Shown: positions 43,178 through 52,894, numbered from the stretch's first letter. The stretch is DNA of 64,000 bases from an uncultured Acetobacteraceae bacterium (GCA_943912335.1 CALTUD010000009.1:1-64000); one strand, 5' to 3'. Made by a program: numbers and translations. Notes: generated by a model from the letters alone, not told the origin.

Positions 43178-44401
43178 TTGGGGGCCACCTCCGTCGCGGC
43201 CGCCGTGTTCGGCAACCTGCTGGAGGTGTTCGACTTCATCGCCTACGGCACTTTCGCCGTGGCGATCGGACGATGCTTCTTTCCGTCCAAAGACGCCTAT
43301 CTCAGCCTGCTCCTCTCTGTCGCCACGTTCGGCATCGGCTTCGTCACCAGACCGCTCGGCGCGCTGCTGATCGGCATCCTGGCCGATCGTCACGGACGGC
43401 GCGCAGGCATGATCGCATCGCTCGGCCTGATGGGCCTGGGCAGCCTCACCATCGCCGTGCTTCCGGGCTACGCCACGCTGGGCGTTGCAGCCCCCGTGCT
43501 GCTGCTGATCGCGCGCATGATCCAGGGCATCGCATGGGGCGCGGAAGCCGGCCCCGCCACCGCCTTCCTGATGGAAAACGCTCCACCGGACCGGCGCGGC
43601 TACTACGCCTCCTGGCAGTCCGCCAGCCAGATGCTGGCGGTGCTGCTCGCCGGTTCGATCGGCTTCCTCAGCGTCCTTCTGGGCGGCGAAGCCACCATGA
43701 ACGACTGGGGCTGGCGCATTCCGTTCGCCCTGGGCGTCCTGGTGGTCCCGGTCGGCATGATGCTGCGCCGTGGCATGGAGGAAGCGCCGCATCCGCCGGA
43801 AACCGCTTCGTCCGATGCGTCCCTGTTCCAATCCGGCGGACTCGCGCTCGCCTGCGCCACCATGCTGGTGATCGCCGGAACCGTCAGCCAGTATTTCATC
43901 AACTACGTCACCACCTACGCCCTCACGTCGCTGCACCTGCCGGAAACCATCTCCTTTCTCGGCACGGTGATCGCGGGCGTGGTCGGCACCGCAGCAGCCC
44001 TCGGCGGAGGCGCGCTGTCGGACAGGATCGGCCTGTTCCCGATCGTCGTGCTGCCGCGCATCCTGCTCGGTCTGCTGATCGCGCCCATGCTGGCGCTGCT
44101 GCAATTCGCTCCCGCCTGGTGGAGTTTCGCGCTGGTCACGGCGGCCATCACGCTGCTTCAGGTCGGCAGCTTTGCCGCCAGCCTGCGCCTGCTGCTGGAA
44201 CTGTTCCCGGCCCAGAAACGCAGCACAGGGTTCGGACTGCTTTACGCGCTGGGCATCTCCGTGTTCGGCGGCACGGCGCAGATCGTGTTCACCTTCCTGA
44301 TCCACTGGACCGGCGATTCGGCTTCGCCGTCCTGGTATCTGGCTCTGGTGAATCTCCTCTGTGCCGCCGCGGGCATGGTGTTGATCAGGGCGCGACGGTA
44401 A
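43178..44401 (+). CDS. MHS-type major facilitator transporter
   Basis: About 407 residues with 12 membrane helices. The typical metabolite:proton symporter opening (VFGNLLEVFDFIAYGTFA) is followed by the cytoplasmic loop motif ADRHGRRAGMI and MIQGIAWGAEAGPATAFLMENAPPDRRG. The substrate is likely a carboxylic acid or osmolyte, but this is not resolvable. The start is uncertain. TTG 43178 is listed. A CTG at 43121 overlapping the ndk stop (CTGA) is possible, but its ribosome-binding site is weak. Probably co-transcribed with ndk. Confidence 0.87.
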   Translation: MGATSVAAAVFGNLLEVFDFIAYGTFAVAIGRCFFPSKDAYLSLLLSVATFGIGFVTRPLGALLIGILADRHGRRAGMIASLGLMGLGSLTIAVLPGYATLGVAAPVLLLIARMIQGIAWGAEAGPATAFLMENAPPDRRGYYASWQSASQMLAVLLAGSIGFLSVLLGGEATMNDWGWRIPFALGVLVVPVGMMLRRGMEEAPHPPETASSDASLFQSGGLALACATMLVIAGTVSQYFINYVTTYALTSLHLPETISFLGTVIAGVVGTAAALGGGALSDRIGLFPIVVLPRILLGLLIAPMLALLQFAPAWWSFALVTAAITLLQVGSFAASLRLLLELFPAQKRSTGFGLLYALGISVFGGTAQIVFTFLIHWTGDSASPSWYLALVNLLCAAAGMVLIRARR

Positions 44402-44461
44402 TCTTGGCGTCCGGCCGCCTGCGTTCATGACGATGCGCGGGACAGAGGAGGGGGCTCAGCG

Positions 44462-45211
44462 ATGATCGCTCAGCGGCGGGTCGCCGTCGTGCTGCCGGCC
44501 TACAACGCCGCGCTGACCCTGGAGCGCACATGCGCCGAGATCCCGCGCGACGTCGTCGACGACGTGATCCTGTGCGACGACGCCAGCCGCGACGACACGG
44601 TGCGCATCGCCGAAACCCTCGGCCTGCATGTCATCCGTCACGACCATAATCGCGGCTACGGCGGCAACCAGAAGACCTGCTACGCAGCCGCTCTCGATCG
44701 CGGCGCCGATATCGTCGTCATGCTGCATCCAGACTACCAGTATACGCCAACCCTGGTGCCGGCGATGGCCGCGATGCTGTCATCCGGACAGTACGACGGC
44801 GTTCTCGCCTCGCGCATCCTGGGCAAGGGCGCGCTGGCCGGCGGAATGCCGCGCTACAAATACGTCGCGAACCGCGCTTTGACCCTCACGCAGAACCTGC
44901 TGATGGGCGCCAAGCTCTCCGAATATCACACCGGCTATCGCGCCTGGAGCCGCACGGTGATCGAACGCCTGCCGCTCGATCGTTGCTCGGATGATTTCGT
45001 GTTCGACAACCAGATGCTGGCCCAGGCCCTCGCCCTCGGCTTTCGGATCGGCGAAATCTCGTGCCCAACAAAATACTTTCCGGAAGCGTCCTCGATCGAT
45101 CTTAAGCGATCGGTTGTCTATGGATTTGGAGTTTTGCAGACCTCCATGCGTTACCGGCTGCATCGATCACGCGTCCGACGGGTACGGTTGTTCGACGACG
45201 ATCGGGCCTGA
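44462..45211 (+). CDS. Glycosyltransferase family 2, dolichyl-phosphate-mannose-synthase-like
   Basis: A 249-residue soluble GT2 enzyme: VVLPAYNAALTLE, VILCDDASRDDTV and MLHPDYQYTP (the metal-site DxD variant is HPDYQ). It lacks the C-terminal membrane helices of many relatives. It resembles bacterial DPM1/GtrB-type transferases that charge polyprenyl phosphate. GGAGGGGG precedes the start. It precedes a DUF2142 membrane protein, a family associated with glycan modification. The last 100 bases and the following intergenic stretch are less GC-rich than neighbouring DNA. Confidence 0.88.
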   Translation: MIAQRRVAVVLPAYNAALTLERTCAEIPRDVVDDVILCDDASRDDTVRIAETLGLHVIRHDHNRGYGGNQKTCYAAALDRGADIVVMLHPDYQYTPTLVPAMAAMLSSGQYDGVLASRILGKGALAGGMPRYKYVANRALTLTQNLLMGAKLSEYHTGYRAWSRTVIERLPLDRCSDDFVFDNQMLAQALALGFRIGEISCPTKYFPEASSIDLKRSVVYGFGVLQTSMRYRLHRSRVRRVRLFDDDRA

Positions 45212-45370
45212 AACGGTCATCGTGCGGGAAACAACGGCGGATCGGCTACTACGAAGGATCGTGTCATCGGACGATGCGCTTGAATGACGTTTGAAGTTTC
45301 CATTCCGGCATGAGAAACAGTTTCAATCCCTGATCAAATCGAACGGGCGCTGCGAGCGCATGGGTGAAGA

Positions 45371-46801
45371 ATGGAGACCATGCTGTCCAGGACGCAGCCT
45401 TTCCGAGCGGTTCTGTCTTCGTCCCGGCTCCGGGCTCATGCCTTCGCGATCTACTTCGCCATGATCGCCATGCTCGGCACCATCCTCGTGTATCGCGCCA
45501 CGCCGATGAGCGGCATCGACGAGATGTTCCATTTCAAACGTGCCCTCCAGGTATCGCAGCTCGATTTGTTGCCTCGGACCTTGGGGCCTAACGATTGGGG
45601 CGGCAAACTCGATCGGCACATGCTGGATTACGAGCGCTGGTTCGACGACCGTCGTAATGCACATATCCGCGTTGGGATTGCGAGCGCACGCGAGGCGGAA
45701 GCCGCAATCAGGCAGGAACCCACCGGACGTCGGATGGATCATTTTCCGTCGACGGCATCCTACTCTCCGCTGCCCTATGTCCCGGCGGCGATCGGTCTGG
45801 GTCTGGCGCGGGGATTCCATGCCGATCCGTCCACCACGATGTATGCAGGGCGCCTGTCCAGCTTGTTCGGGTACATGCTGCTGCTGGGTTGCGTCGTGGC
45901 CATGCTGCCCGTCGGACGCTTCGGTGCGTTGGCAATCCTTTCTACGCCCACGGCAATCCACCTCGCCAGTTCGTTCAGCGCAGACCCGGTGACCAATACC
46001 GTCGGCGCGCTGTTCGCCGCCTGCTGTGTGCGTCTCCGGGTGTCCAACGAAGCGCGCTTCGGCGCGCTCGGCAAATCGTCGCTGGTCGTCTTGGCCATGC
46101 TGGTCGGATTACTGAAACTCACTTGCGGATTGCTTGGCTTCCTGGCCCTGATCCTGCCGGGGACCCTGTTCCGCTCACGCAGGCAAGCCTGGTGTTTTCG
46201 ACTGGGGTGCATTGCCGCCTGTGCCGGAACCGCCCTGGCCTGGAACATGTCTTACCCTTTCGTGCCGGGTCCGTATTGGAATTCCGGAGCTGATCCCCGG
46301 CTTTCGATGCACATGATCCTGACGGCGCCGGTGCAGCAGGCCTTCGTCGTGCTCGGCAACATCCGCGTCCACGCCTATTTTTGGTGGGTGGACGGGTATA
46401 GCCGGTTCTGCACCGGACCGATGCCGTTCTATTATCTGTTCAACGGAGCGTCGGCCGTGATCGGTCTCGCGGTGATCGGAGGCTTGTGCCTCTGCGAGCC
46501 TCGCCTCCGAACCAGCCCGGTCAGCGGCCTTTTGTTTGTCGCTGTTGCAGTTGCCTATTATCTGGAAGTTCTGGTGGCATTCAAAGTCGGTTTTTCGCCC
46601 CCAAACTCCTGGGACATCACCGGTTTGCAGGGACGATATTTTCTGCTGCCGCTTGCCGTCGCCTATCTGGGTTTGAGCATGGCACTACCCCGCAGGCTCG
46701 CCTTGCCATGCGCCGTTGTTCCGCTCTTCGCACTCTATGCCGTACAGACGATCCGCCTCGTCACGGCACTGCTGGGCGCCTATGCGCCTGAGTGGTTCTG
46801 A
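45371..46801 (+). CDS. DUF2142 family polytopic membrane protein
   Basis: A 476-residue protein with at least nine membrane segments. The family pattern is present: MSGIDEMFHFKRALQ near the N-terminus, YSPLPYVPAAIGLGLARGF, and LQGRYFLLPLAVAYL near the C-terminus. DUF2142 proteins resemble GT-C type enzymes that use lipid-linked sugars, with an acidic residue in the first loop (here DE at about 50-51). The donor could come from the preceding GT2 enzyme (inference). The start is ATG 45371, with an alternative three codons later. It converges on a second DUF2142 gene. Confidence 0.82.
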   Translation: METMLSRTQPFRAVLSSSRLRAHAFAIYFAMIAMLGTILVYRATPMSGIDEMFHFKRALQVSQLDLLPRTLGPNDWGGKLDRHMLDYERWFDDRRNAHIRVGIASAREAEAAIRQEPTGRRMDHFPSTASYSPLPYVPAAIGLGLARGFHADPSTTMYAGRLSSLFGYMLLLGCVVAMLPVGRFGALAILSTPTAIHLASSFSADPVTNTVGALFAACCVRLRVSNEARFGALGKSSLVVLAMLVGLLKLTCGLLGFLALILPGTLFRSRRQAWCFRLGCIAACAGTALAWNMSYPFVPGPYWNSGADPRLSMHMILTAPVQQAFVVLGNIRVHAYFWWVDGYSRFCTGPMPFYYLFNGASAVIGLAVIGGLCLCEPRLRTSPVSGLLFVAVAVAYYLEVLVAFKVGFSPPNSWDITGLQGRYFLLPLAVAYLGLSMALPRRLALPCAVVPLFALYAVQTIRLVTALLGAYAPEWF

Positions 46802-46830
46802 ACGAATCATCCAGACAATGACTAAGGCTT

Positions 46831-48174
46831 TCAGAAGTGAAGGCCATAATAGCGGATCAGGATCGCGCGCAGCGTGACAGCGATCGACAGCAGGGGAAAT
46901 ATTCCAACCCAGACAGATGTCATACGAGGAAGCGTGCCTCGCCATCCGGGAAGGGCGATGACGAGCAGTGCTGCTACCGGCAGAAAATAGCGTCCCTGTA
47001 CCCCCTCAACCGCTAGGCCGCCGATCGGTGTCCAGCTGAGATACTGGGTGGCGTAGAGTGCAGCGACGGTGGTGGCGAGGATGGCAGCGGCTGAGATCGT
47101 CTTCGTCGAATGTGCGCCTGTCAGACGCGTGGCAGCCAGGACGGCGGAAACGCACAGAACGCAGCCCGCCAAAGCGTAGTATGGATTCGGCAAGGTGGTA
47201 TCGAGCCAGCCGAGAACGCCGATGAATTCGCGGCCGTTGGGCAACCCGTTCCGCCACTCAAGGCTGACGGTGTTGATGAGAACATGCAACAGCAACAGCG
47301 GATGATGCTGAATCGTCTCAAGCTGCTCAGCGATGTGGGCCGATGCCGACGGCAGCACAGCTCTGGCGCCGCTGACGACAACCCAGCCCATCGCGGCACT
47401 CGCCATGCCGACGACGCCGAAAATGCGTGCCCGCCAGGAGATCGCACTGAGAAGCGGGAGGGCACAGAACGGCACATAAGCCGGGCGCGCCATCACCACC
47501 AGCGCCAGGAGACCGCAGCCCACGGCGAATCGCCGACGATCCACGACCTGCCCGGCCAGAAGCACGGCGCCAAGTGCGGCCGACGCGATCATCGGGCCAT
47601 CCTGCGACACGGCGCCGAACAAGGCAAAGCTCATCGGCAAACAGAGAACGGAAAAAAGATAGGGCGCCGCACCGCCGGACAGGGCGATCGCCGTCATGCA
47701 CAGCATCGCGGCGACAAGCCCGGTCAGTAAACGAGCCAGGACGACACTCTGCCAGACGCCCAGATGAAGCACGCGGCCGATCAGAAAGCCGCCTGACGAC
47801 GGCAGGTAGAAGAACGGCGGGTAAAGCGCCGTGTTCGGAAAAGACGCAAAGGAAACCGGCCCCCATTCCGTTCGCGCCGCCTTCAGCTCCGAGCCGGCGA
47901 CCACCCTTTGCTTTGGATGGAACCGCAGAATTTCGAACGGGGCCGACAGGGCTGCCAGCCCTTCATGGGTCGGCCCGCCAGCCCCGATCCCGTCGGCGGT
48001 CCGATGCGCCACGAAGCCTCCCAGGGCAATTGCATCGGCCCGTTGCGCATGCGCCAGTTCGTCCGCGGCCTGGAAGGGCAGCATCCAGCAGGCGATCGGC
48101 GGAATCGCAATGGCCGCGTAGAGCGCGAACAGCAACGCCCAGCCGGTCGGTCCAGAGAGCCGGCTCAGGCGCAT
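46831..48174 (-). CDS. Second DUF2142 family polytopic membrane protein
   Basis: A 447-residue protein with about ten membrane segments. Signatures are FQAADELAHAQRADA in the first loop, ALYPPFFYLPSSGGFLIGRVL, and WTPIGGLAVEGVQGRYFLPVAALL near the C-terminus, which match the other DUF2142 protein in layout but not closely in sequence. Paralogues that diverged long ago or separate acquisitions are both possible. It lies 14 bases after the purN stop on the minus strand side, and ends 29 bases from the convergent DUF2142 gene. Confidence 0.8.
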   Translation of the reverse strand: MRLSRLSGPTGWALLFALYAAIAIPPIACWMLPFQAADELAHAQRADAIALGGFVAHRTADGIGAGGPTHEGLAALSAPFEILRFHPKQRVVAGSELKAARTEWGPVSFASFPNTALYPPFFYLPSSGGFLIGRVLHLGVWQSVVLARLLTGLVAAMLCMTAIALSGGAAPYLFSVLCLPMSFALFGAVSQDGPMIASAALGAVLLAGQVVDRRRFAVGCGLLALVVMARPAYVPFCALPLLSAISWRARIFGVVGMASAAMGWVVVSGARAVLPSASAHIAEQLETIQHHPLLLLHVLINTVSLEWRNGLPNGREFIGVLGWLDTTLPNPYYALAGCVLCVSAVLAATRLTGAHSTKTISAAAILATTVAALYATQYLSWTPIGGLAVEGVQGRYFLPVAALLVIALPGWRGTLPRMTSVWVGIFPLLSIAVTLRAILIRYYGLHF

Positions 48175-48188
48175 CCGAACACGTCGTC

Positions 48189-48776
48189 CTATCGGTCGAC
48201 ACCCATCACATGCCGCGCCAGCATCGCCGGATACAGCCGATGCTCCTCCGCCAGCACGCGCGCGGCCAGACTATCCGGCGTATCGCCGTCCAGCACCGGC
48301 ACCGCCGCCTGACCCAGTATCGGCCCCTCGTCCATCACCTCCGTCACCAGATGCACGGTGCAGCCATGCTGCGTCTCGCCCGCCTCCAGCACGCGCTCAT
48401 GCGTGTGCAGCCCGGGATAGGCCGGCAGCAGGCTCGGATGGATGTTCAGCATCCGCCCGGCCCAGCGTCCGCACAGGAACGGCGTCAGCAGGCGCATGTA
48501 GCCGGCAAGGCAGACGCATTCGATCCCGGCCGCCTCCAACGCCGCATCGATCGTCCGCTCATGCGCCGCGCGGTCGCCCCGGAACGGCCGATGGTCGATC
48601 GCCGCCGTCGCGATCCCGGCCGCGCGTGCCGTTTCCAGCCCCGCCGCATCCGGCTTGTTGCTCAATACAAGGGCGATCTCTGCCGGAAACGCCGGATCGC
48701 GCGCAGCCTCGATCAGGGCTTCCATGTTGGAGCCGCGGCCGCTGATCAGCACCGCGACCCGCATCCGGGCACTCAT
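48189..48776 (-). CDS. purN: Phosphoribosylglycinamide formyltransferase
   Basis: PurN transfers a formyl group from 10-formyl-THF to GAR in purine synthesis. The 195-residue protein has VLISGRGSNMEALIEA at the start, LAGYMRLLTPFL, NIHPSLLPAYPGLHTHERVLEAG with the catalytic Asn/His, and VHLVTEVMDEGPILGQ with the Asp. Length matches the family. It starts 7 bases after the purM stop, forming a purM-purN unit on the minus strand. Confidence 0.97.
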   Translation of the reverse strand: MSARMRVAVLISGRGSNMEALIEAARDPAFPAEIALVLSNKPDAAGLETARAAGIATAAIDHRPFRGDRAAHERTIDAALEAAGIECVCLAGYMRLLTPFLCGRWAGRMLNIHPSLLPAYPGLHTHERVLEAGETQHGCTVHLVTEVMDEGPILGQAAVPVLDGDTPDSLAARVLAEEHRLYPAMLARHVMGVDR

Positions 48777-48783
48777 GCCGGGT

Positions 48784-49857
48784 TCAGCCGCGAAAGCGCG
48801 GCTGCTTCGTGAAGCGCAGGGCAGGAGCCGCCTCCGGATCGCTCGCCGCCTCGATCCGCCCGATCAGGGAGAACGGAATCCCCAGCTCGCTCAACAAGGA
48901 CGAGCTGGTCTGCACATCCGACACCACGAGACACATGCCGACGCCGCAGTTGAACACGCGCAGCATCTCCTCGTCCGCCACGTTGCCGGTCTCGGCCAGC
49001 CAGCGGAACACCGGCGGCAGGGTCCAGCTTTCGCCGTCCAGCACCGCCACCACGCCCTGCGGCAGAACACGCGGCAGATTGCCCGGCAGACCGCCGCCGG
49101 TGATGTGAGCAGCACCGCGCAGCAGCCCGGCACGATGCAGCTCCAGCGTTTCCTTCACGTAGAGCCGCGTCGGCTCCATCAGCGCCTCGCCCAGCGTCCG
49201 ACCCGTCGCGAAGGGGGCAGGCGCCGACCAGTCCAGCCCGGACGCCGACATGATCGCCCGCACCAGGGAGAAGCCGTTGGAATGCACGCCGCTCGACGGC
49301 AAAGCGAGGATCGAATCGCCCGCCGAGATCCGTTCCGGCAGCAGCGCGTCGCGTTCGGCCGCGCCCACGGAGAAGCCGGCCAGATCGTAATGCCCCGGCG
49401 CATACATGCCGGGCATCTCCGCCGTCTCGCCGCCCACCAGGGCGCAGCCGGACAGGCGGCAACCCTCGGCGATCCCGGCCACCACCTTGGCGGCATCGGC
49501 CACCGCCAGCTTCCCGGTCGCGAAATAATCCAGAAAGAACAGAGGCTCCGCGCCCTGCACCACCAGATCGTTCACGCACATCGCAACCAGGTCGATGCCC
49601 ACCGTCGCGTGCTGCCCGGTCTCGATCGCCAGCATCAGCTTGGTGCCGACGCCGTCCGTGCAGGACACCAGCACAGGATCGCGGAACCCGGCCGCCTTCA
49701 GGTCGAACAGCGCGCCGAATCCGCCCAGCCCGCCCATGGTGCCGGGCCGGTTCGTCGCCTTCGCCGCAGGCTTGATCGCATCCACCAGCGCATCGCCCGC
49801 CTCGATGTCGACGCCCGCGTCGCGATAGGAAACGCCCGGCTTGGATTCGGTGGTCAT
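48784..49857 (-). CDS. purM: Phosphoribosylformylglycinamidine cyclo-ligase
   Basis: PurM closes FGAM to AIR. The 357-residue protein begins TESKPGVSYRDAGVDIEAGD and carries GGFGALF, SCTDGVGTKLMLAIETGQH, VGIDLVAMCVNDLVVQGAEPLFFLDYFA, GGETAEMPGMY and HITGGGLPGNLPRVLP. ATG 49857 has GGGAG six bases upstream; an in-frame ATG five codons earlier is less likely. It is divergent from the hdaA-like gene and followed by purN. Confidence 0.97.
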   Translation of the reverse strand: MTTESKPGVSYRDAGVDIEAGDALVDAIKPAAKATNRPGTMGGLGGFGALFDLKAAGFRDPVLVSCTDGVGTKLMLAIETGQHATVGIDLVAMCVNDLVVQGAEPLFFLDYFATGKLAVADAAKVVAGIAEGCRLSGCALVGGETAEMPGMYAPGHYDLAGFSVGAAERDALLPERISAGDSILALPSSGVHSNGFSLVRAIMSASGLDWSAPAPFATGRTLGEALMEPTRLYVKETLELHRAGLLRGAAHITGGGLPGNLPRVLPQGVVAVLDGESWTLPPVFRWLAETGNVADEEMLRVFNCGVGMCLVVSDVQTSSSLLSELGIPFSLIGRIEAASDPEAAPALRFTKQPRFRG

Positions 49858-49969
49858 GACGAGCTCCCGCAACGATTGGAACGGCTGGGGCGGAAGGGGA
49901 TCGAAGCGCCGGCCCGTATCCGCTAATAGTCAGCGCTCACTTAAGGCAGACGGGGCGGCGCGCAAAGCG

Positions 49970-50827
49970 GTGCGGCGGCGGGACGAACAGCACGGCGCAC
50001 AACAAGGCGGCTCACAGGCCTCCGTTTGCGGCAGCCACAGAAGCGGGCAGGGAGCCCAGGGGGACCGTTCGGGCACGCGTCCGGCCGGGCGCCAGCTCGC
50101 GCTGCCGTTCGCGCACAGACCGCGATTCGAACGCGCCGACTTCCTGCGCGCACCCTCCAACGCCGCCGCCCTGGCCTGGCTCGACCCAGCCGGCGCCACG
50201 GGCTGGCCGCAGAATCGCCTGGCGCTCTGGGGCGAAGCCGGCAGCGGCAAGACCCATCTGCTCCATGTCTGGGCGGCCGAACACGACGCACTGCTTTTGC
50301 CCGGCACCGCCCTGCGCGGCCTGGCGCTTCCGTCCCGGACCGCGCGCCCGCGACGCTGGCGCGCGATAGCGGTCGACGATGCCGACGAGGCCACGGACGA
50401 GGCCGCGCTGCTGCATCTGCTGAACGCCGCCACGGAAGCCGGGCTGCCGGTACTGCTGACCGCGCGCGCGGCCCCCTCGCGCTGGAGCACCGGGCTGGCC
50501 GACCTCGCCAGCCGCCTGCGCGCGATCCATTCGGTGCCGATCGGCCAGCCGGACGAGGCCATGCTGCGCATCCTGCTGCTGCGCTTGCTGGTGGAGCGGC
50601 AATTGGTGGTGGCACCCTCGGTGGTGGACTGGCTGCTGGCGCGCCTGCCGCGCACTGCGGGCGCCATGCGCGACGCCGCCCGCGCGCTGGACGAGGCCGC
50701 GCTCGCTTCCGGCCGGCGCGTGACGCGCGCGCTGGCCGCCGCCGTGCTGGAGGATCCGCCGGACTGGTTCTCGGAAGACGATAATCCGCAGGATCGGGAC
50801 GTGCAGAACGGGGCGCGCCTGCTCTAG
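49970..50827 (+). CDS. hdaA: DnaA-related AAA+ replication regulator, HdaA-like (start uncertain)
   Basis: The protein has a Walker A motif LWGEAGSGKTHLLHVWA, a Walker B-like segment AIAVDDADEATDE and a DnaA-type lid and helix, but no DNA-binding domain IV, as in Hda/HdaA. Hda proteins work with the beta clamp to hydrolyse DnaA-ATP, and need an N-terminal clamp-binding QL[SP]LP motif; RQLALPF is present about 60 residues from the listed start. The family starts just before that motif, but no ATG, GTG or TTG lies there. GTG 49970 is the nearest (285 residues); in-frame starts at 49841 and 49856 overlap purM. A non-standard start is possible. The place next to purM supports hdaA. Confidence 0.85.
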   Translation: MRRRDEQHGAQQGGSQASVCGSHRSGQGAQGDRSGTRPAGRQLALPFAHRPRFERADFLRAPSNAAALAWLDPAGATGWPQNRLALWGEAGSGKTHLLHVWAAEHDALLLPGTALRGLALPSRTARPRRWRAIAVDDADEATDEAALLHLLNAATEAGLPVLLTARAAPSRWSTGLADLASRLRAIHSVPIGQPDEAMLRILLLRLLVERQLVVAPSVVDWLLARLPRTAGAMRDAARALDEAALASGRRVTRALAAAVLEDPPDWFSEDDNPQDRDVQNGARLL

Positions 50828-51047
50828 CCGAAATGCGCCGCGCCGCGTCGCTCGGTGCCGAAACGGAATGGCTTCATGAAGCTTATGTGTAACCTTCCGT
50901 TGCGTGATTGACGCATCGTCGGCGCGCGACCCATAGGTGCTCCCGTGCAATTCAAGCGGCATCGTTGATGATCCGACGGCCCGGCGGCACGCCATCGTGC
51001 AGCAAGCCGTGCGCCGATCATCCGGCCAGACAGGAACGGGTGTAGCC

Positions 51048-52880
51048 ATGAAACGAGCTAGTTGGCGTCAGCATCTTTTGCGGAACACCGCGGCAATCGG
51101 CATGCTGGCGGCGGCGATCGCGCCTGCCGCTGCCTCGCCGGTCCCGGCGGATCAGGCGTCCACCGCGACGCCGATCAAGCATATCGTCGTGATCTACGGC
51201 GAGAATGTCTCGTTCGACCATTATTTCGCCACCTATCCGAACGCCGCGAATCCGCACGGCGAACCGGAGTTCAACGCGTGGCCGGTTCCGGCCGTCAATA
51301 CGCTCGCCACCGCGGGACTCCTCGATAACAACCCGAACCTGGACCCGCGCAACGGCACGGGGGCATCCCTGCCGTTCCGGCTCGACCGTACCCAGGCTGC
51401 CACCGCCGACCAGAATCATGCCTACACCGCCGAGCAACAGGCCTACGACGCCGGCAAGATGGATCTGTTTCCGCGCTACACCGGTCGCGGCAGTCCGGGC
51501 GGTGCCGGGTCGTTCGGCACCAACGGCCAGGTGATGGGCTACTACGACGGCAACACCGTCACCGCGCTATGGCACTACGCCCAGCTCTACGCCATGAGCG
51601 ACAATGCCTACACCGATACGTTCGGTCCCTCGACACCCGGTGCGCTGGAAATCGCGTCCGGCCAGAACAACGGCATGAAACTGGTGCATTCGAGCAAGAG
51701 CTCGTACTACGTTCCCGACAGTGCCGGCGGGCTGACGATGATCAACGATGTCGATCCGGCCGGCGATGTCTGCTCGTCAACGACAGACGCCGTCTACATG
51801 TCGGGCCAGAACATCGGCGATCTTCTGAACGGCCACCACATCAGCTGGGGCGGGTTCATGGGCGGCTTCGATCTCACCGCCACCAACGGCAACGGCACCA
51901 CAGGCTGCAAGCGCAGCACGCTGTCCAACGTGGTCGGTGGCACGATCACCGACTATATTCCTCACCATAACTGGTTCCAGTATTACCCCTCCACCGCCAA
52001 TCCGAGCCATGCGCGTCCGAGCTCGATCGCGGCAATCGGTTCCAGCGTGGAGGCCGATGGCCGCACGACCGAGCCGGCCAATCACGAGTACGACCTGAAC
52101 GACTTCTACGCCGCGCTGCAGGCCGGCAACTTCCCCTCCGTGTCGTATATCAAGATGCCGGCCTACCAGGACGGGCACGCCGGCTATTCCAATCCGCTCG
52201 ACGAGCAGCAGGGCGTCGTCGCCCTGATCAATACCATCGAGCAGAGCCCGGAATGGCCGAGCACGGCGATCATCGTCACCTATGACGATTCCGACGGCTG
52301 GTACGACCACCAGTACGCCACCCCGACTTCCGCATCCTATTCCAGCGCCGACCAGCTGAACGGCTGGGGCAACTGCGCCTCTGCCAACGGTCGCCCGCTC
52401 GGCGTCGAGGGCCGTCAGGTGGATGGACGCTGCGGTCCGGGCACGCGTATCCCGTTCCTGGTGATCTCGCCCTGGGCGCGTAACGACTACGTCGACCACA
52501 CCCGGATCACGCAGGCTTCCGTGGTGAAGTTCATCGAGGACAACTGGCTCGGCGGCGAGCGGATCAAGGGCGGTTCGTTCGACGACAGCGCTGGATCCAT
52601 CAACAGCCTGTTCGACTTCGACAGCTCCCATCACCTTCCGGCGCTCGATTTCCCCCTCGATCCGGTCACCGGCGAATGGGCCAAGCCGTCCTGGCTGAAC
52701 AGTTTCCCGCAGACGGAGCCGGCCTGGGTGGAGCCGCTCGTGGCGCAATGGAAATATACCGGCCTGCCGCCCCTGTCCCATTTCGTGACGGCGCTGCCGT
52801 CACAGTCGCAGTGGCCGAACTGGCTGCCGCCGGTTCAGGTCTGGCCGCGCTGGTTCACCAACGTGTTCGTCAACAATTGA
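51048..52880 (+). CDS. Exported phosphoesterase (phospholipase C / acid phosphatase family)
   Basis: A 610-residue protein of the phosphoesterase family (phospholipase C / AcpA-like). The signal peptide is Sec-type (RNTAAIGMLAAAIAPAAASP). Metal-binding motifs include KHIVVIYGENVSFDHYFATYPNA near residue 45, AMSDNAYTDTFGPSTPG, and IIVTYDDSDGWYDHQY. It probably releases phosphate or cleaves phospholipids in the periplasm or outside; substrate choice is unclear. ATG 51048 follows AGGAACGG. The peroxidase gene follows at once, overlapping or 14 bases apart depending on the start. The upstream 220 bases hold no gene. Confidence 0.9.
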   Translation: MKRASWRQHLLRNTAAIGMLAAAIAPAAASPVPADQASTATPIKHIVVIYGENVSFDHYFATYPNAANPHGEPEFNAWPVPAVNTLATAGLLDNNPNLDPRNGTGASLPFRLDRTQAATADQNHAYTAEQQAYDAGKMDLFPRYTGRGSPGGAGSFGTNGQVMGYYDGNTVTALWHYAQLYAMSDNAYTDTFGPSTPGALEIASGQNNGMKLVHSSKSSYYVPDSAGGLTMINDVDPAGDVCSSTTDAVYMSGQNIGDLLNGHHISWGGFMGGFDLTATNGNGTTGCKRSTLSNVVGGTITDYIPHHNWFQYYPSTANPSHARPSSIAAIGSSVEADGRTTEPANHEYDLNDFYAALQAGNFPSVSYIKMPAYQDGHAGYSNPLDEQQGVVALINTIEQSPEWPSTAIIVTYDDSDGWYDHQYATPTSASYSSADQLNGWGNCASANGRPLGVEGRQVDGRCGPGTRIPFLVISPWARNDYVDHTRITQASVVKFIEDNWLGGERIKGGSFDDSAGSINSLFDFDSSHHLPALDFPLDPVTGEWAKPSWLNSFPQTEPAWVEPLVAQWKYTGLPPLSHFVTALPSQSQWPNWLPPVQVWPRWFTNVFVNN

Positions 52881-52894
52881 AACGGTCCGGCGCG

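Noticed and set aside
43121..43178. A third CTG start (MHS transporter after ndk)
   Set aside because: CTGA overlap is present, but the ribosome-binding site is weak and the extra residues are not needed by the family. Kept only as an alternative start.
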